A program made the translations under genes and the position numbers. DNA of 64,000 bases, taken from assembly GCF_002245625.1 (NCBI RefSeq), contig NZ_NOIG01000012.1:62001-126000 (forward strand). The letters run 5' to 3'. Shown piece by piece: positions 49,881 through 59,346 of this stretch; the first letter of the stretch is position 1; the number at the start of each line of letters is the position of its first letter. Origin of the DNA: Acidovorax kalamii. GTDB taxonomy: Bacteria > Pseudomonadota > Gammaproteobacteria > Burkholderiales > Burkholderiaceae_C. The notes beneath the pieces are model-generated. The model searched no databases, was not told the DNA's origin, and saw only the letters and a program-made list of their open reading frames with translations.

Positions 49881-51584
49881 ATGAACCCTCTCAGCACCCT
49901 GCACCCGGCCCGCATGGCGCGGCTCTCGGCCCTGGCGGCCGCGCTGCTGGCGTCGGCCTGCGGCGGCAGTGACACGAACACAGCCGAGCCGCCCGCGCCC
50001 GCCCCTGCGCCCATCCCGGGCAACGCCACCACGCCGGCACCCGCGCCGCAGCCAGGCAGCCCACCGGTGGCGCCTTCGCCCACATCGCCGTCGGCACCCG
50101 CACCAGCGCCCTTTCCGACACCGTCGCCAACGCCCGCACCCAGCCCTGCGCCCGCGCCCACCAGCCCGGCCTGGACGGTGGTATCGGTCAACACCACACT
50201 CGCGCCCCTGCCCATTGCCAGCGACCTCACCCCCAACCCTGGCCGGGGCTACCACCGCTGGCGCGCCAACCCGGCCGCCGTGCCGCTGGGCGATTCGGCG
50301 CCGCCGCTGGCCGCCTTCCAACGCTACCGCTGGAACGAGCTGGAGGGCGCCACGCCGGGCCAGTACACCCTCAGCAGCCTAGTGGCCGCACGCGATGCGG
50401 CGCGGGCGGCGGGGCAGCAGTTTGCGTTCCGCCTCCAGGCCATGCGCGGCTATGGCACCGAGACGCTGGACGTGCCCACCTACCTCTATGGCGCAGGCAC
50501 GGCGCGCCCCGAATGCACCGCCCCCAACCCGGCCTGCGTGTGGGCAGCCCCCATGCCCACCACCGTGCCACCCACCCCGCCCACGCTGGTGCCCAACTGG
50601 AACCACCCCTACGTGCTGGCCCGCATGCAGGCGCTGCTGCAGGCGGTGGCGGCGGCGCTGGGCGACACGTCTGACCTCGCCTGGATCGATGTGGGCCTGT
50701 ATGGCCAGTACGGCGAATGGGCGCAGAGCAGCACCAACGTGGTCTACACCCCGGCCGTGCAGGCGCAAGGCATCGAGGCAGCCACCAACGCCACCAAACG
50801 CAGCATTGCGCAGATGCACTTCTACGTGTTCCCACATGCGCAGCACGCGATGTTCATCCCCTACTCCAACCTCGATGCGCTGCAGTACGGGCTCTTCCAG
50901 CAGACCACCACCACGCTGCCCGTGGGCCTGCGCTGGGACTGCCTGGCCCAGGCGGGCTACATGAATCAGTGGACCAACCGCCCGGCCGACTGGGCACTGA
51001 TTGCCGACCGCTGGAAAACCGCGCCCTGGGTGGCCGAGTTCTGCCCCTTTGGCCCCGGCAGCGCGCAAACCAACGCCGCCACGGCGCTGCAGCAGGTGCG
51101 CGACTTCCATGTGTCCACCGTGGGCAATGGCAACCTGAACGCGCCCTGGGCCAGCTTCTCGGCCAGCGAACAGGCCGACCTGGCGGCCGTGGGGCGCGAG
51201 GCGGGTTACCGCTTTGCGCTGGGGCCGGTCAGCGTCACCGCCCTGTCGGCCACCACGGTGCAGCTGCAGCTGCGGGTGGACAACACCGGCAACGCGCCGC
51301 TGTATGCGCCCTGGCAGCTGCAGGCCCAGCTGCGCAATGCCTCAGGCCAGGTGATGGACCAGCAGGTGCTGCTGAGCGCGGCCCAGGCGCGCGGCGTGCT
51401 GCCGGGCCAGCCCGCCCAGATCAGCACCCCCTGGACCCCGCCCAGTCTTCCCGCGGGCGACTACACCGTGCACCTGGCCTGGGTGCGCCAGCCCACGCTC
51501 GCGGCGCTGCCGCAGACGCTGCGCTGGAACATGGCCGGCATTGAAGCCGATGGCAGCGCGCGGCTGGTGACGCTGAGAAGGTAG
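49881..51584 (+). CDS. DUF4874/DUF4832 lipoprotein
   Basis: A 567-residue lipoprotein. The signal peptide ends in the lipobox ASAC (Cys33), followed by about 75 residues of Pro/Ala/Ser-rich linker. A DUF4874 domain follows (SDLTPNPGRGYHRWRAN, RYRWNELEGATPGQYTL), then DUF4832 (MHFYVFPHAQHAMFIPYSN; C-terminal beta domain from about residue 440). The DUF4874 part is TIM-barrel-like and related to glycoside hydrolases; activity is untested. The ATG at 49881 lies after an AAGAAAG stretch. It ends the plus-strand exported-protein run. Confidence 0.83.
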   Translation: MNPLSTLHPARMARLSALAAALLASACGGSDTNTAEPPAPAPAPIPGNATTPAPAPQPGSPPVAPSPTSPSAPAPAPFPTPSPTPAPSPAPAPTSPAWTVVSVNTTLAPLPIASDLTPNPGRGYHRWRANPAAVPLGDSAPPLAAFQRYRWNELEGATPGQYTLSSLVAARDAARAAGQQFAFRLQAMRGYGTETLDVPTYLYGAGTARPECTAPNPACVWAAPMPTTVPPTPPTLVPNWNHPYVLARMQALLQAVAAALGDTSDLAWIDVGLYGQYGEWAQSSTNVVYTPAVQAQGIEAATNATKRSIAQMHFYVFPHAQHAMFIPYSNLDALQYGLFQQTTTTLPVGLRWDCLAQAGYMNQWTNRPADWALIADRWKTAPWVAEFCPFGPGSAQTNAATALQQVRDFHVSTVGNGNLNAPWASFSASEQADLAAVGREAGYRFALGPVSVTALSATTVQLQLRVDNTGNAPLYAPWQLQAQLRNASGQVMDQQVLLSAAQARGVLPGQPAQISTPWTPPSLPAGDYTVHLAWVRQPTLAALPQTLRWNMAGIEADGSARLVTLRR

Positions 51585-51627
51585 CGGGAGGACGGCCGTC
51601 GAGCTGCCCTGCCTCAGCCGTGCTGCG

Positions 51628-52314
51628 TCAGCTGCGCTTGAGCAGGTGCGCGTGCACCGCACCAGCCTTGAGGTGCCGGTACAGCACCAGGCCACTCGGG
51701 GCCAGTTCTTCGTCGGTCCAGGCGCGGGGGGCTTCGAGGTAGATAAAACCCTCTGCGGCCACGGCCTTGGCGGCGGCCTGCAGGGCGGGGGCAAACAGGT
51801 CGCCGTCAAACGGCGGGTCGAGCAGCACCAGATCCACACTGGCGGGCGCGGCCTGCTTCAGCGCGGCCACGCCGTCGCCGCGCTGCACGCGCACGGCGCT
51901 GGCCTGCAGCTTGGCCTGCAGCACCTGCAGCTGGGCCACCAGCGCGGCATCACTTTCCACCAGCTGCACCGCCGCAGCGCCGCGCGATGCGGCTTCGAGC
52001 CCCAGCGCGCCCGTGCCCGCAAAGGCGTCCAGGCAGCGCCAGCCACTCAGGTCCTGGCCCAGCCAGTTGAACAGGGTTTCGCGCACGCGGTCGGGCGTGG
52101 GGCGCAGGCCGGGGCGCTGGGCCACGGGCAGGCGGGTGCGCTTCCACTGCCCGCCGATGATGCGGATTTCGCCCGCGCCCTTGGGGGCAGCAGCGGCGGC
52201 AGCGGGTTTGTCTTTGGCGCCTTTTTTGGGGGCCACGGGGGCCGCAGCGGCTGCGGCCTGGGCCTTGCGGATTTCAGCGGTGATGGCGCTGCCGCGCAGG
52301 GTCGATCGGCTCAT
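51628..52314 (-). CDS. rsmD: 16S rRNA (guanine(966)-N(2))-methyltransferase
   Basis: RsmD methylates G966 of 16S rRNA. The 228-residue protein has a 45-residue Ala/Lys-rich N-terminal extension, then the family start RIIGGQWKRTRLPV. RPTPDRVRETLFNWL, DAFAGTGALGLEAASRGA (SAM binding) and the catalytic motif LLDPPFDGDLF follow. The start overlaps the stop of the upstream M16 gene by ATGA, so it is translated as part of that minus-strand set. Confidence 0.93.
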   Translation of the reverse strand: MSRSTLRGSAITAEIRKAQAAAAAAPVAPKKGAKDKPAAAAAAPKGAGEIRIIGGQWKRTRLPVAQRPGLRPTPDRVRETLFNWLGQDLSGWRCLDAFAGTGALGLEAASRGAAAVQLVESDAALVAQLQVLQAKLQASAVRVQRGDGVAALKQAAPASVDLVLLDPPFDGDLFAPALQAAAKAVAAEGFIYLEAPRAWTDEELAPSGLVLYRHLKAGAVHAHLLKRS

Positions 52315-53660
52315 GGCTGCTTACCTCCCACCACCACGGTGACCATGCGCTCGGGCTGCAGCTTTTTGGCCATGGCGGTGCGCACATCGGCCACCGTCAG
52401 GGCTTCGACCTTCTTCGTCCACTGGTCCAGGTAGTCGAGCGGCAGGTCGTTCCAGGCGATGTTGGCCACGTTGCCCAGCAGCTTTTTGTTGCTGTCGATG
52501 CGCAGCGCAAAGCCGCCGATGAGGTTGTCCTTGGCGGCGCGCAGCTCGGCCTCGGTGGGGCCTTCGGCCACAAAGCGGGCGATCACGTCGCGCGAGACCT
52601 GCACGGCCTGCGCCGCCTGGTCAGGCCGCGTCTGCAGGCCCACGGTGAAGGCGCCCGCGTGCAGGCCAGAGGCGAAGTAGCTGTAGACGCTGTACGAGAG
52701 CCCGCGTTTTTCGCGCACCTCGTTGGTCAGGCGCGAGACGAAACCGCCGCCACCCAGGATGTGGTTGCCCACCAGCAGCGGCACAAAGTCCGGGTCGCGG
52801 CGCTGAAAGCCGGGCTGGCCGATCAGCACATGGGCCTGGGCCGAGGTGAAGGGAATATTCTGTTCAACCGGCGCCGAGAGTGCGGCGATCTCGCCCACCG
52901 GTGGCAACGGCGCGCATCCTGTGCTGGCGGGCAGGCGTGACAGCAGCGTCGCCACCAGCGTCTGGGCCTGCGCGCGTGACACGGCGCCCACGATGCTGAC
53001 CTTGGCGCGGCAGGGGGCGATGTGCTGGGCATGGAAGGCCTGCATGTCGGCCACGTTGATGCGCGCCAGGGTCTCCTCGCTGGTGCGCACGCCATACGGG
53101 TGGCTGCCGTACACGGCCGAGCCAAACGCATGGGCGGCCACGGTGGAGGGGCGGGTGAGCGACTCCTTGAGGCTGGCGCTCCAGCGTGCGCGGTCGCGCG
53201 GCCACACATCGGCCGGGAAGCTGGGTTCGCCGATCTGGCGCGCGGCCAGGCGGGCGGCCTTGTCGAGCAACGGCGGATCGGTGAGCGAGCGCAGCGTGTA
53301 GTGCAATGCGTCGTTGTCCGCAGAGGCCTCGAAGTTGGCGCCCAGGTCGGCCCAGGCTTCACCCAGGCCGTTTTCGTCCAGCGCGGGGGCACTGCCCTGC
53401 GCCTTCACGCCCTTGCTGGCCATCATGGCCACGGCGCTGGCCAGGCCCGACTGGCCCGCCGGGTCGCGGCGCGTGCCGGCGTCAAAGTCGATCTGCACGT
53501 CCACCATGGGGATGACGGGGCTTTCGACCAGGTACACCTTGGCGCCGTTCCCCTCCGTCCAGTGCTGGATGGGCAGCAGCGCCCAGGCAGAATTTGAGTA
53601 AAAAACGGCTCCTGCGCCCGCCAGCAAAGCGTGAGCCGCTATCTTTTTAATAGTAATCAT
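52311..53660 (-). CDS. M16 family peptidase-like protein lacking the zinc motif
   Basis: A 449-residue exported protein with signal peptide (KIAAHALLAGAGAVFYSNSAWA) and two M16 half-domains. The place of the HXXEH zinc motif reads GQSGLASAVAMMASKG, so it should be catalytically inactive. It likely forms a pair with the active M16 protein encoded 21 bp upstream, like the beta/alpha pairs of processing peptidases. It is coupled to rsmD by a four-base overlap. Confidence 0.9.
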   Translation of the reverse strand: MITIKKIAAHALLAGAGAVFYSNSAWALLPIQHWTEGNGAKVYLVESPVIPMVDVQIDFDAGTRRDPAGQSGLASAVAMMASKGVKAQGSAPALDENGLGEAWADLGANFEASADNDALHYTLRSLTDPPLLDKAARLAARQIGEPSFPADVWPRDRARWSASLKESLTRPSTVAAHAFGSAVYGSHPYGVRTSEETLARINVADMQAFHAQHIAPCRAKVSIVGAVSRAQAQTLVATLLSRLPASTGCAPLPPVGEIAALSAPVEQNIPFTSAQAHVLIGQPGFQRRDPDFVPLLVGNHILGGGGFVSRLTNEVREKRGLSYSVYSYFASGLHAGAFTVGLQTRPDQAAQAVQVSRDVIARFVAEGPTEAELRAAKDNLIGGFALRIDSNKKLLGNVANIAWNDLPLDYLDQWTKKVEALTVADVRTAMAKKLQPERMVTVVVGGKQP

Positions 53661-53681
53661 GGGTGAGTGCGCAAATCGGTT

Positions 53682-55139
53682 TCAGTGGCGGGCAGCACCG
53701 GGCGCGGGCGACGCGCGGGGGCGGGGGGCGTCCAGTGGCTGGGGCAGCAGCGTGGCCACGGTGAGCTGGTCGTCACCAAAATATCTGGCGGCCACGGCCT
53801 GCACCTGGGCCGGCGTCACGGTGCGCAGCAGGGCCAACAGGCGCTCGTTGGCATCCAGCGGAAAACCCTGCACCCAGTTGCCGCCCAGCTCCTGCGCCTG
53901 GCTCATCACCGAGTCGCGCTCGTACACGGTGGAGGCAATCCACTGCGTTTTCACGCGGGTCAGCTCGGCCTCGCTCACACCATCGCGGGCCACACGGGCC
54001 ACCTCGGCGCGCAGCGCGTCTTCCACCTGCTGGGCGGTCTTGCCTGCGGCGGGCACACCGCTGAGCATGAACAGGCTGGGCCCACGCCCCGTCACCATCG
54101 CGCTGCTGCTGGCGCTGTCGGCCACGCGGTTGTCGCCCTGGGTCAAGGCGCGGTCCAGCCGCGCGCCGTCGTAGCCGTTGAACACGGCCGACAGCACCAT
54201 CAGCGCGAGCGCGTCGCGGTCGGCATCGGTGAGGTTGTCCACCCGGCGCAGGCTGGGCGCACGAAAGGCCAGCGCCACATAGGCCTGCTCGGCGGGAGCC
54301 TTGACGGCAATGCGGCGCAGGCCTTTTTGCTCGGGCTCCATGCGTGGCTTGCGCGCGGGCAGCGCGTGGGTGGGCAGGCTGCCGTAATACTTCTCGGCCA
54401 GCGCACGCACCTGGGCCACGTCCACATCACCCGCCACCACCACGGCGGCGTTGGTGGGGGTGTACCACTGGCGGTAGAAGGCACGCACGTCCTCGGGGGT
54501 CATCGCGTCCAGGTCGCTCATCCAGCCCACGATGGGGCGGCGGTAGGGCGCGGCGATGAAGGTGGTGGCAAACAGCTGCTCGGCCAGCATGGCGCGGGGC
54601 TGGTCTTCGGTGCGCAGGCGGCGCTCTTCCTTGACGACCTCGATCTCTTTCTTGAACTCGTCATCCGGCCACTGGTTGTTGGCAAACCGGTCGGATTCAA
54701 GCTTCATCACGTCTTCGAGCCGGTTGGACGGGATCTGCTGGTAGTAGCCCGTGTAGTCGCGGCTGGTGAAGGCGTTTTCGCGCCCGCCCAGGGCCGCCAC
54801 GCGGCGCGAGAACTCGCCCGGCTGCAGCGTCTTGGTGCCCTTGAAGAGCATGTGCTCCAGCACATGGGCCACGCCGGTCACGCCGTCCACCTCGTCCATG
54901 GAGCCGACCCGCAGCCAGACCATGTGCACCGCCGTGGGGGCGCGCCGGTCGGGCTGCACGATGAGCTGCATGCCGTTTTTCAGCGTGAACTGCTGCGCAC
55001 CTGACGCCGTGGCTGGGGCTGTCGCGGGTGCCACGGCAGGCGCTGCAGCGGGGGTTGTAGGCACCGGTGGCGTTGCCGCAAAGGCAGCCCCGCACGAGAG
55101 GCAGGCCATGAGGCCCAGGAGGTTGAAAGCGCGTTTCAT
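53682..55139 (-). CDS. M16 family zinc metallopeptidase
   Basis: A 485-residue periplasmic peptidase with a signal peptide (LLGLMACLSCGAAFA) and a short Pro/Ala linker. The inverted zinc motif HVLEH lies in VTGVAHVLEHMLFKGT, with a downstream Glu in EIEVVKEERRLR. It is the active partner of the zinc-motif-less protein downstream. Its start codon begins a TAGAAT inverted repeat and is only 28 bp from the divergent ftsY ATG. Confidence 0.93.
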   Translation of the reverse strand: MKRAFNLLGLMACLSCGAAFAATPPVPTTPAAAPAVAPATAPATASGAQQFTLKNGMQLIVQPDRRAPTAVHMVWLRVGSMDEVDGVTGVAHVLEHMLFKGTKTLQPGEFSRRVAALGGRENAFTSRDYTGYYQQIPSNRLEDVMKLESDRFANNQWPDDEFKKEIEVVKEERRLRTEDQPRAMLAEQLFATTFIAAPYRRPIVGWMSDLDAMTPEDVRAFYRQWYTPTNAAVVVAGDVDVAQVRALAEKYYGSLPTHALPARKPRMEPEQKGLRRIAVKAPAEQAYVALAFRAPSLRRVDNLTDADRDALALMVLSAVFNGYDGARLDRALTQGDNRVADSASSSAMVTGRGPSLFMLSGVPAAGKTAQQVEDALRAEVARVARDGVSEAELTRVKTQWIASTVYERDSVMSQAQELGGNWVQGFPLDANERLLALLRTVTPAQVQAVAARYFGDDQLTVATLLPQPLDAPRPRASPAPGAARH

Positions 55140-55156
55140 AGAATGGAGTGATTCTA
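55139..55156. promoter_or_regulatory. TAGAAT inverted repeat between M16 gene and ftsY
   Basis: TAGAAT-GGAGTG-ATTCTA has perfect 6-bp arms. Each arm read outward resembles a -10 hexamer, so two very close divergent promoters may overlap here. The alternative is an operator. A related palindrome lies between gpmA and the rhodanese gene. Confidence 0.4.
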
Positions 55157-55167
55157 AGAACCCTCCA

Positions 55168-56556
55168 ATGTTCAGTTTCTTCAAGAAAAAACCCGCCCCC
55201 ACCGACGCGCCCGCCCCGGCCTCGCCGGTAGACGCCCAGGCGCCCGTTGCACCCGCACCCGTACCTGCCCCCACGCCTGCACCCGCCACACCCCCTGCCG
55301 CACAGCCCGCCCCGCCGGTGGCTGCGCCCGCCCCCTCGGGCTTTGGCTGGCTGCGCAACCCCTTTGCGGCCAAAACGCACGAGGCCGAGGCCCCACTGCC
55401 CGCAGCACCTGCCGCTGCGCCAGTGGCGGCACCCGTTGCAGAGCCCGTTGTGGTGCCCGTGGCGGTCCCCGCCGCCGCTGTGCCAGCAGTACCCTTTGCA
55501 GCGCCCACCGCGACACCAGCCATTGCCCCGGTGGCGCCAGTTGCGCCAACCCCTGCGCCCATCGCGCCCCCTGCCCCCCTGCCCCCTGTGGCTCCACCAC
55601 CCGCCCCCGTGCCCCCGCCTGCAGCCGCAGTGCCCGCACCAGCCCCCGTGGCGGCCGAGCGCAAGGGCTGGCTCGATCGCCTGAAGGCCGGGCTGCGCAA
55701 GACCGGCAGCAGCATTGCCACCGTGTTCACCGGCACGCAGATCGACGATGCGCTGTATGAAGAGCTGGAAGAGGCCCTGCTGATGGCTGACACCGGCGTC
55801 AAGGCCACAGCCCACCTGCTGGCGGACCTCAAGCGCCGCGTGAAGGAGGCCAAGGCCACCGACCCCGCCGCCGTCAAGGGCTTGCTGGCCGACGCGCTGG
55901 CCGACCTGTTGCGCCCGCTCGAAAAAAGCCTGGTGATTGGCGAGCACACGCCCACCGTGATCATGGTGGCGGGCGTGAACGGCGCGGGCAAGACCACGTC
56001 GATCGGCAAACTCACCAAACATCTGGCAGACGAAGGCGCCGCCGTGCTGCTGGCCGCTGCAGACACCTTCCGCGCCGCTGCGCGCGAGCAGCTCGGTGTG
56101 TGGGCCGACCGCAACACGGTCGAGATCGTGAGCCAGGAAGGCGGCGACCCGGCTGCCGTGAGCTTTGATGCCGTCACGGCAGGCAAGGCGCGCGGCAAGG
56201 ATGTGGTGCTGGTGGACACCGCCGGCCGCCTGCCCACGCAGCTGCACCTGATGGAAGAGCTGAAAAAGATCCGCCGCGTGGTGACCAAGGCCGACGCCAC
56301 GGCACCCCACGAGGTGCTGCTGGTGATCGACGGCAACACGGGCCAGAACGCGCTGGCGCAGGTGCGCGCATTTGACGACGCGCTGCAGCTTACCGGCCTC
56401 GTCGTGACCAAGCTCGACGGCACAGCCAAGGGCGGCGTGCTGGCCGCGATTGCGCAGGAGCGCCCCATCCCCGTGTACTTCATCGGCGTGGGCGAAAAAC
56501 TCGAAGACCTGGAAACCTTCAACGCCCGCGAGTTTGCGCAGGCTTTGTTGGCCTGA
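55168..56556 (+). CDS. ftsY: Signal recognition particle receptor FtsY
   Basis: FtsY is the membrane-associated GTPase that docks SRP-ribosome complexes. The 462-residue protein starts MFSFFKKKPA, then has about 140 residues of Pro/Ala-rich linker. The NG domain follows: GVNGAGKTTSIGKL (P-loop), AADTFRAAAREQL, DTAGRLPTQ, TKLDGTAKGG and a C-terminal membrane-contact helix. The long linker replaces the acidic A domain of E. coli. A strong terminator follows. Confidence 0.96.
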   Translation: MFSFFKKKPAPTDAPAPASPVDAQAPVAPAPVPAPTPAPATPPAAQPAPPVAAPAPSGFGWLRNPFAAKTHEAEAPLPAAPAAAPVAAPVAEPVVVPVAVPAAAVPAVPFAAPTATPAIAPVAPVAPTPAPIAPPAPLPPVAPPPAPVPPPAAAVPAPAPVAAERKGWLDRLKAGLRKTGSSIATVFTGTQIDDALYEELEEALLMADTGVKATAHLLADLKRRVKEAKATDPAAVKGLLADALADLLRPLEKSLVIGEHTPTVIMVAGVNGAGKTTSIGKLTKHLADEGAAVLLAAADTFRAAAREQLGVWADRNTVEIVSQEGGDPAAVSFDAVTAGKARGKDVVLVDTAGRLPTQLHLMEELKKIRRVVTKADATAPHEVLLVIDGNTGQNALAQVRAFDDALQLTGLVVTKLDGTAKGGVLAAIAQERPIPVYFIGVGEKLEDLETFNAREFAQALLA

Positions 56557-56610
56557 AGCCGCCTTCAACTGCCCCCCGGCGGGTCGCCCAACCGGGCCTG
56601 GTTCGACATC

Positions 56611-56637
56611 AAATGGCCCCATCCGGGGCCATTTTCA
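56611..56637 (+). terminator. Rho-independent terminator of ftsY
   Basis: AAATGGCCCC (56611-56620) and GGGGCCATTT (56625-56634) form a perfect 10-bp stem with a 4-base loop, followed by a short T-rich stretch, 55 bp past the ftsY stop. Confidence 0.85.
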
Positions 56638-56697
56638 GTTTACGGATCGCAACAATTCCCCCATGATGGGCCTTCCCCAGGAAAAGCACGGAGGCCC

Positions 56698-59346
56698 ATG
56701 TTCATTGAGCTGGTCAAAGGCGTTGCCTTGCTGTTGGCGCTGTGTTTTCTGCACGGCTTCAACATCCGCCTTTGGCGCCACCGCCCCCTGGTGGGCCAGT
56801 TTTTTTCGGGGCTGATTTTTGGCGGCATCTGCGTGGTGGGCATGCTCACCCCGGTGGTGCTCATGCCTGGCGTGATCTTTGATGCGCGCTCGGTCGTGCT
56901 CAGCATGGCGGGGCTGTTTGGCGGCCCCCTGGTGGCCTGCATTGCAGCGGCCATGGCCGCCACGGGGCGCCTGTGGCTGGGTGGCGCGGGGGCCGAGGTG
57001 GGCCTGATGGTGATTGCGCTGTGCACGGTGATGGGCCTGCTCTACCGCGAAGCGCGCGCACGCGCCAAGGTGGGTGTGCGGCCGGTGCCGCTGGCCGTGT
57101 TCGGGCTGCTGCTGCACCTGGCGGTGATCGCGGTGTTCCAGCTGCTGCCCGCTGTGGTGCTCCAGCGCGTCAACCAGACCCTGGCCCTGCCCTTCCTGCT
57201 CACCTTCACCCCCGCCACCGTGGTCCTGGGGCTGCTGCTGCGCGATGTGGAAGACCGCATGGCTACCGAACACGCACTGGCGGGCACCGCCGCGCGCCTG
57301 AAAGCCATCGCCCAGGCCATCCCCGACGTGCTGCTGGTGCTGGACGCACAGGGGCGCTATGTGGAAGTGCTTTCGCCAGACGATTCGGCGCTGTCGGCCA
57401 GCGCCCCCCAGCTCCTCGGCAAGCGCCTGCACGAGGTGCTGCCCGCCCCGCAGGCGGATCGTTTCATGGCGCTGATCCGCGACACCCTGCAATCGGGCCA
57501 GACCCACACCATCGAGTACGAGATGCAGACGCAGGCGGGACGGCGCGAGTTCGAGGGACGCGCGCAGCCCCTGGGCGTGAAGGTGGGTGGCCAGGCCGCC
57601 GTGGTGTTCCTGGCCCGCGACATCACGAAACGCAAGCAAGCCGAAAGCGCGCTGCGCGAGTCCGAGCTTCGCTTTCGTTCGCTGCTGCGCAATATCCCGT
57701 CCATCTCGGTGCAGGGCTATCTGGAAGACGGCACCACCAGCTACTGGAACAAGGCTTCCGAACACCTCTACGGCTACACCGCCGAAGAGGCGCTGGGCGC
57801 CAACCTGCTCGACCTCATCATCCCGCCGCCCATGCGCGAGGCCGTGCGCGCCCATGTGGCGCACATGTTCAAGACGGGAGAGGTCATCCCGGCGGGCGAG
57901 CTGCAGCTGCAGCGCAAGGACGGCTCGCCGGTGGATGTGTTCTCCAGCCACGCCTACATCCAGGTGCCCGGCCACCCACCGGAGATGTTCTGCATCGACA
58001 TCGACATCTCGGGCCGCAAGGCCGCCGAAGACGAAGCACGCTACCTGGCGTTCTACGACGCGCTCACCCAGCTGCCCAACCGCCGCCTGCTGGTGGACCG
58101 GCTGCAGCAGGTGCTGGTCAACGGCGCGCGCTCGGGCCTGACCACGGCCGTGCTGTTTGTGGACCTGGACAACTTCAAGACCCTGAACGACACCCGGGGC
58201 CACGAGGTGGGCGACCTGCTGCTCAAGGAGGTGGCCCAGCGCCTGCGCGGTTGCGTGCGCGAGCAGGACACCGTGGCCCGCCTGGGCGGCGACGAGTTTG
58301 TGGTGGTGCTGCAGAACCTGAGCAGCGACCCCACCGAAGCCGCCGCCCAGACCCGCACCCTGGGCGAGCTGATCCTGGCCCAGCTGCGCCAGCCGTATGA
58401 CCTGGCCGGGCACGAGCACCATTTTTCGGCCAGCATCGGCGCCACCTTGCTGCGCCACCACCGCGACTCGGTGGACGAAGTGCTCAAGCAGGCCGACATG
58501 GCCATGTACCGCGCCAAGGACGCGGGGCGCAACACCCTGCGCTTTTTTGACCCCGACATGCAGCAGGCCGTGAACCGCCGCGCACTGCTGGAGACCGAGC
58601 TGCACAACGGCCTGCGCCAGGCGCAGTTTCTGCTGCTGTACCAGCCGCAGGTGGACAGCCGGGGCCACATCACCGGCGCCGAGGCCCTGGTGCGCTGGCG
58701 CCACCCGGTGCACGGCATGGTGTCGCCCGCCGAATTCATACCGCTGGCCGAAGAATCGGGCCTGATCCTGCCGCTGGGCCACTGGGTCATGGAAACCGCC
58801 CTGCGCCAGCAGGCCCGCTGGCGGCACGAGCCGCACTTCGCCCACCTCAGCCTCGCCATCAACGTGAGTGCGCGCCAGTTCCTGCAGGAAGACTTTGTGG
58901 CCCAGGTGCTGGCACTGCTGCAGAGCACGGGGGCCGACCCTGCTCAGATCAAGCTGGAGCTGACCGAAAGCCTGCTGCTGGACAACGTGGACAACGTCAT
59001 CGCCACCATGCAAGCCCTCAAGGCCCATGGCCTGGGTTTCTCCCTGGACGACTTTGGCACCGGCTACTCGTCGCTGAGCTACCTCAAGCGCCTGCCGCTG
59101 GACCAGATCAAGATCGACCAGGGTTTTGTGCGCGACGTGCTGCTGGACCCGAGCGATGCCGCCATTGCGCGATCCATCATCGGGCTGGCGGGCAGCCTGG
59201 GCCTGGACGTGATCGCCGAGGGCGTGGAAACCACCGAGCACCACCAGTTCCTGCTATCGCACGGCTGCCAGGCTTTCCAGGGCTACCTGTTCGGCCGCCC
59301 GCTGGCGCTGGAGGACTTCGAGCGCCAGGTGCTGCAGGCTAGATAG
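56698..59346 (+). CDS. Membrane sensor with PAS, GGDEF and EAL domains
   Basis: An 882-residue cyclic-di-GMP protein. Residues 1 to about 185 hold several membrane segments resembling a 5TM-LYT type receptor (LSMAGLFGGPLVACIAAAMAATGRLWLGG). Two PAS domains follow (about 195-315 and 325-440). The GGDEF domain has its signature intact near residue 528 (RLGGDEFVVVL). The EAL domain has GAEALVRWRHP near residue 661 and DDFGTGYSSLSYLKRLP. Both cyclase and phosphodiesterase signatures look intact, so net activity cannot be called. It stands alone after the ftsY terminator. Confidence 0.93.
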   Translation: MFIELVKGVALLLALCFLHGFNIRLWRHRPLVGQFFSGLIFGGICVVGMLTPVVLMPGVIFDARSVVLSMAGLFGGPLVACIAAAMAATGRLWLGGAGAEVGLMVIALCTVMGLLYREARARAKVGVRPVPLAVFGLLLHLAVIAVFQLLPAVVLQRVNQTLALPFLLTFTPATVVLGLLLRDVEDRMATEHALAGTAARLKAIAQAIPDVLLVLDAQGRYVEVLSPDDSALSASAPQLLGKRLHEVLPAPQADRFMALIRDTLQSGQTHTIEYEMQTQAGRREFEGRAQPLGVKVGGQAAVVFLARDITKRKQAESALRESELRFRSLLRNIPSISVQGYLEDGTTSYWNKASEHLYGYTAEEALGANLLDLIIPPPMREAVRAHVAHMFKTGEVIPAGELQLQRKDGSPVDVFSSHAYIQVPGHPPEMFCIDIDISGRKAAEDEARYLAFYDALTQLPNRRLLVDRLQQVLVNGARSGLTTAVLFVDLDNFKTLNDTRGHEVGDLLLKEVAQRLRGCVREQDTVARLGGDEFVVVLQNLSSDPTEAAAQTRTLGELILAQLRQPYDLAGHEHHFSASIGATLLRHHRDSVDEVLKQADMAMYRAKDAGRNTLRFFDPDMQQAVNRRALLETELHNGLRQAQFLLLYQPQVDSRGHITGAEALVRWRHPVHGMVSPAEFIPLAEESGLILPLGHWVMETALRQQARWRHEPHFAHLSLAINVSARQFLQEDFVAQVLALLQSTGADPAQIKLELTESLLLDNVDNVIATMQALKAHGLGFSLDDFGTGYSSLSYLKRLPLDQIKIDQGFVRDVLLDPSDAAIARSIIGLAGSLGLDVIAEGVETTEHHQFLLSHGCQAFQGYLFGRPLALEDFERQVLQAR

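Noticed and set aside
55180..55660. Pro/Ala-rich repetitive stretch in ftsY as a possible separate gene or tandem array
   Set aside because: It is the variable linker of FtsY, in frame between the conserved start and the NG domain.
56635..59244. 869-codon minus-strand open frame opposite the GGDEF-EAL gene
   Set aside because: Antisense shadow without motifs; GGDEF and EAL signatures are on the plus strand.
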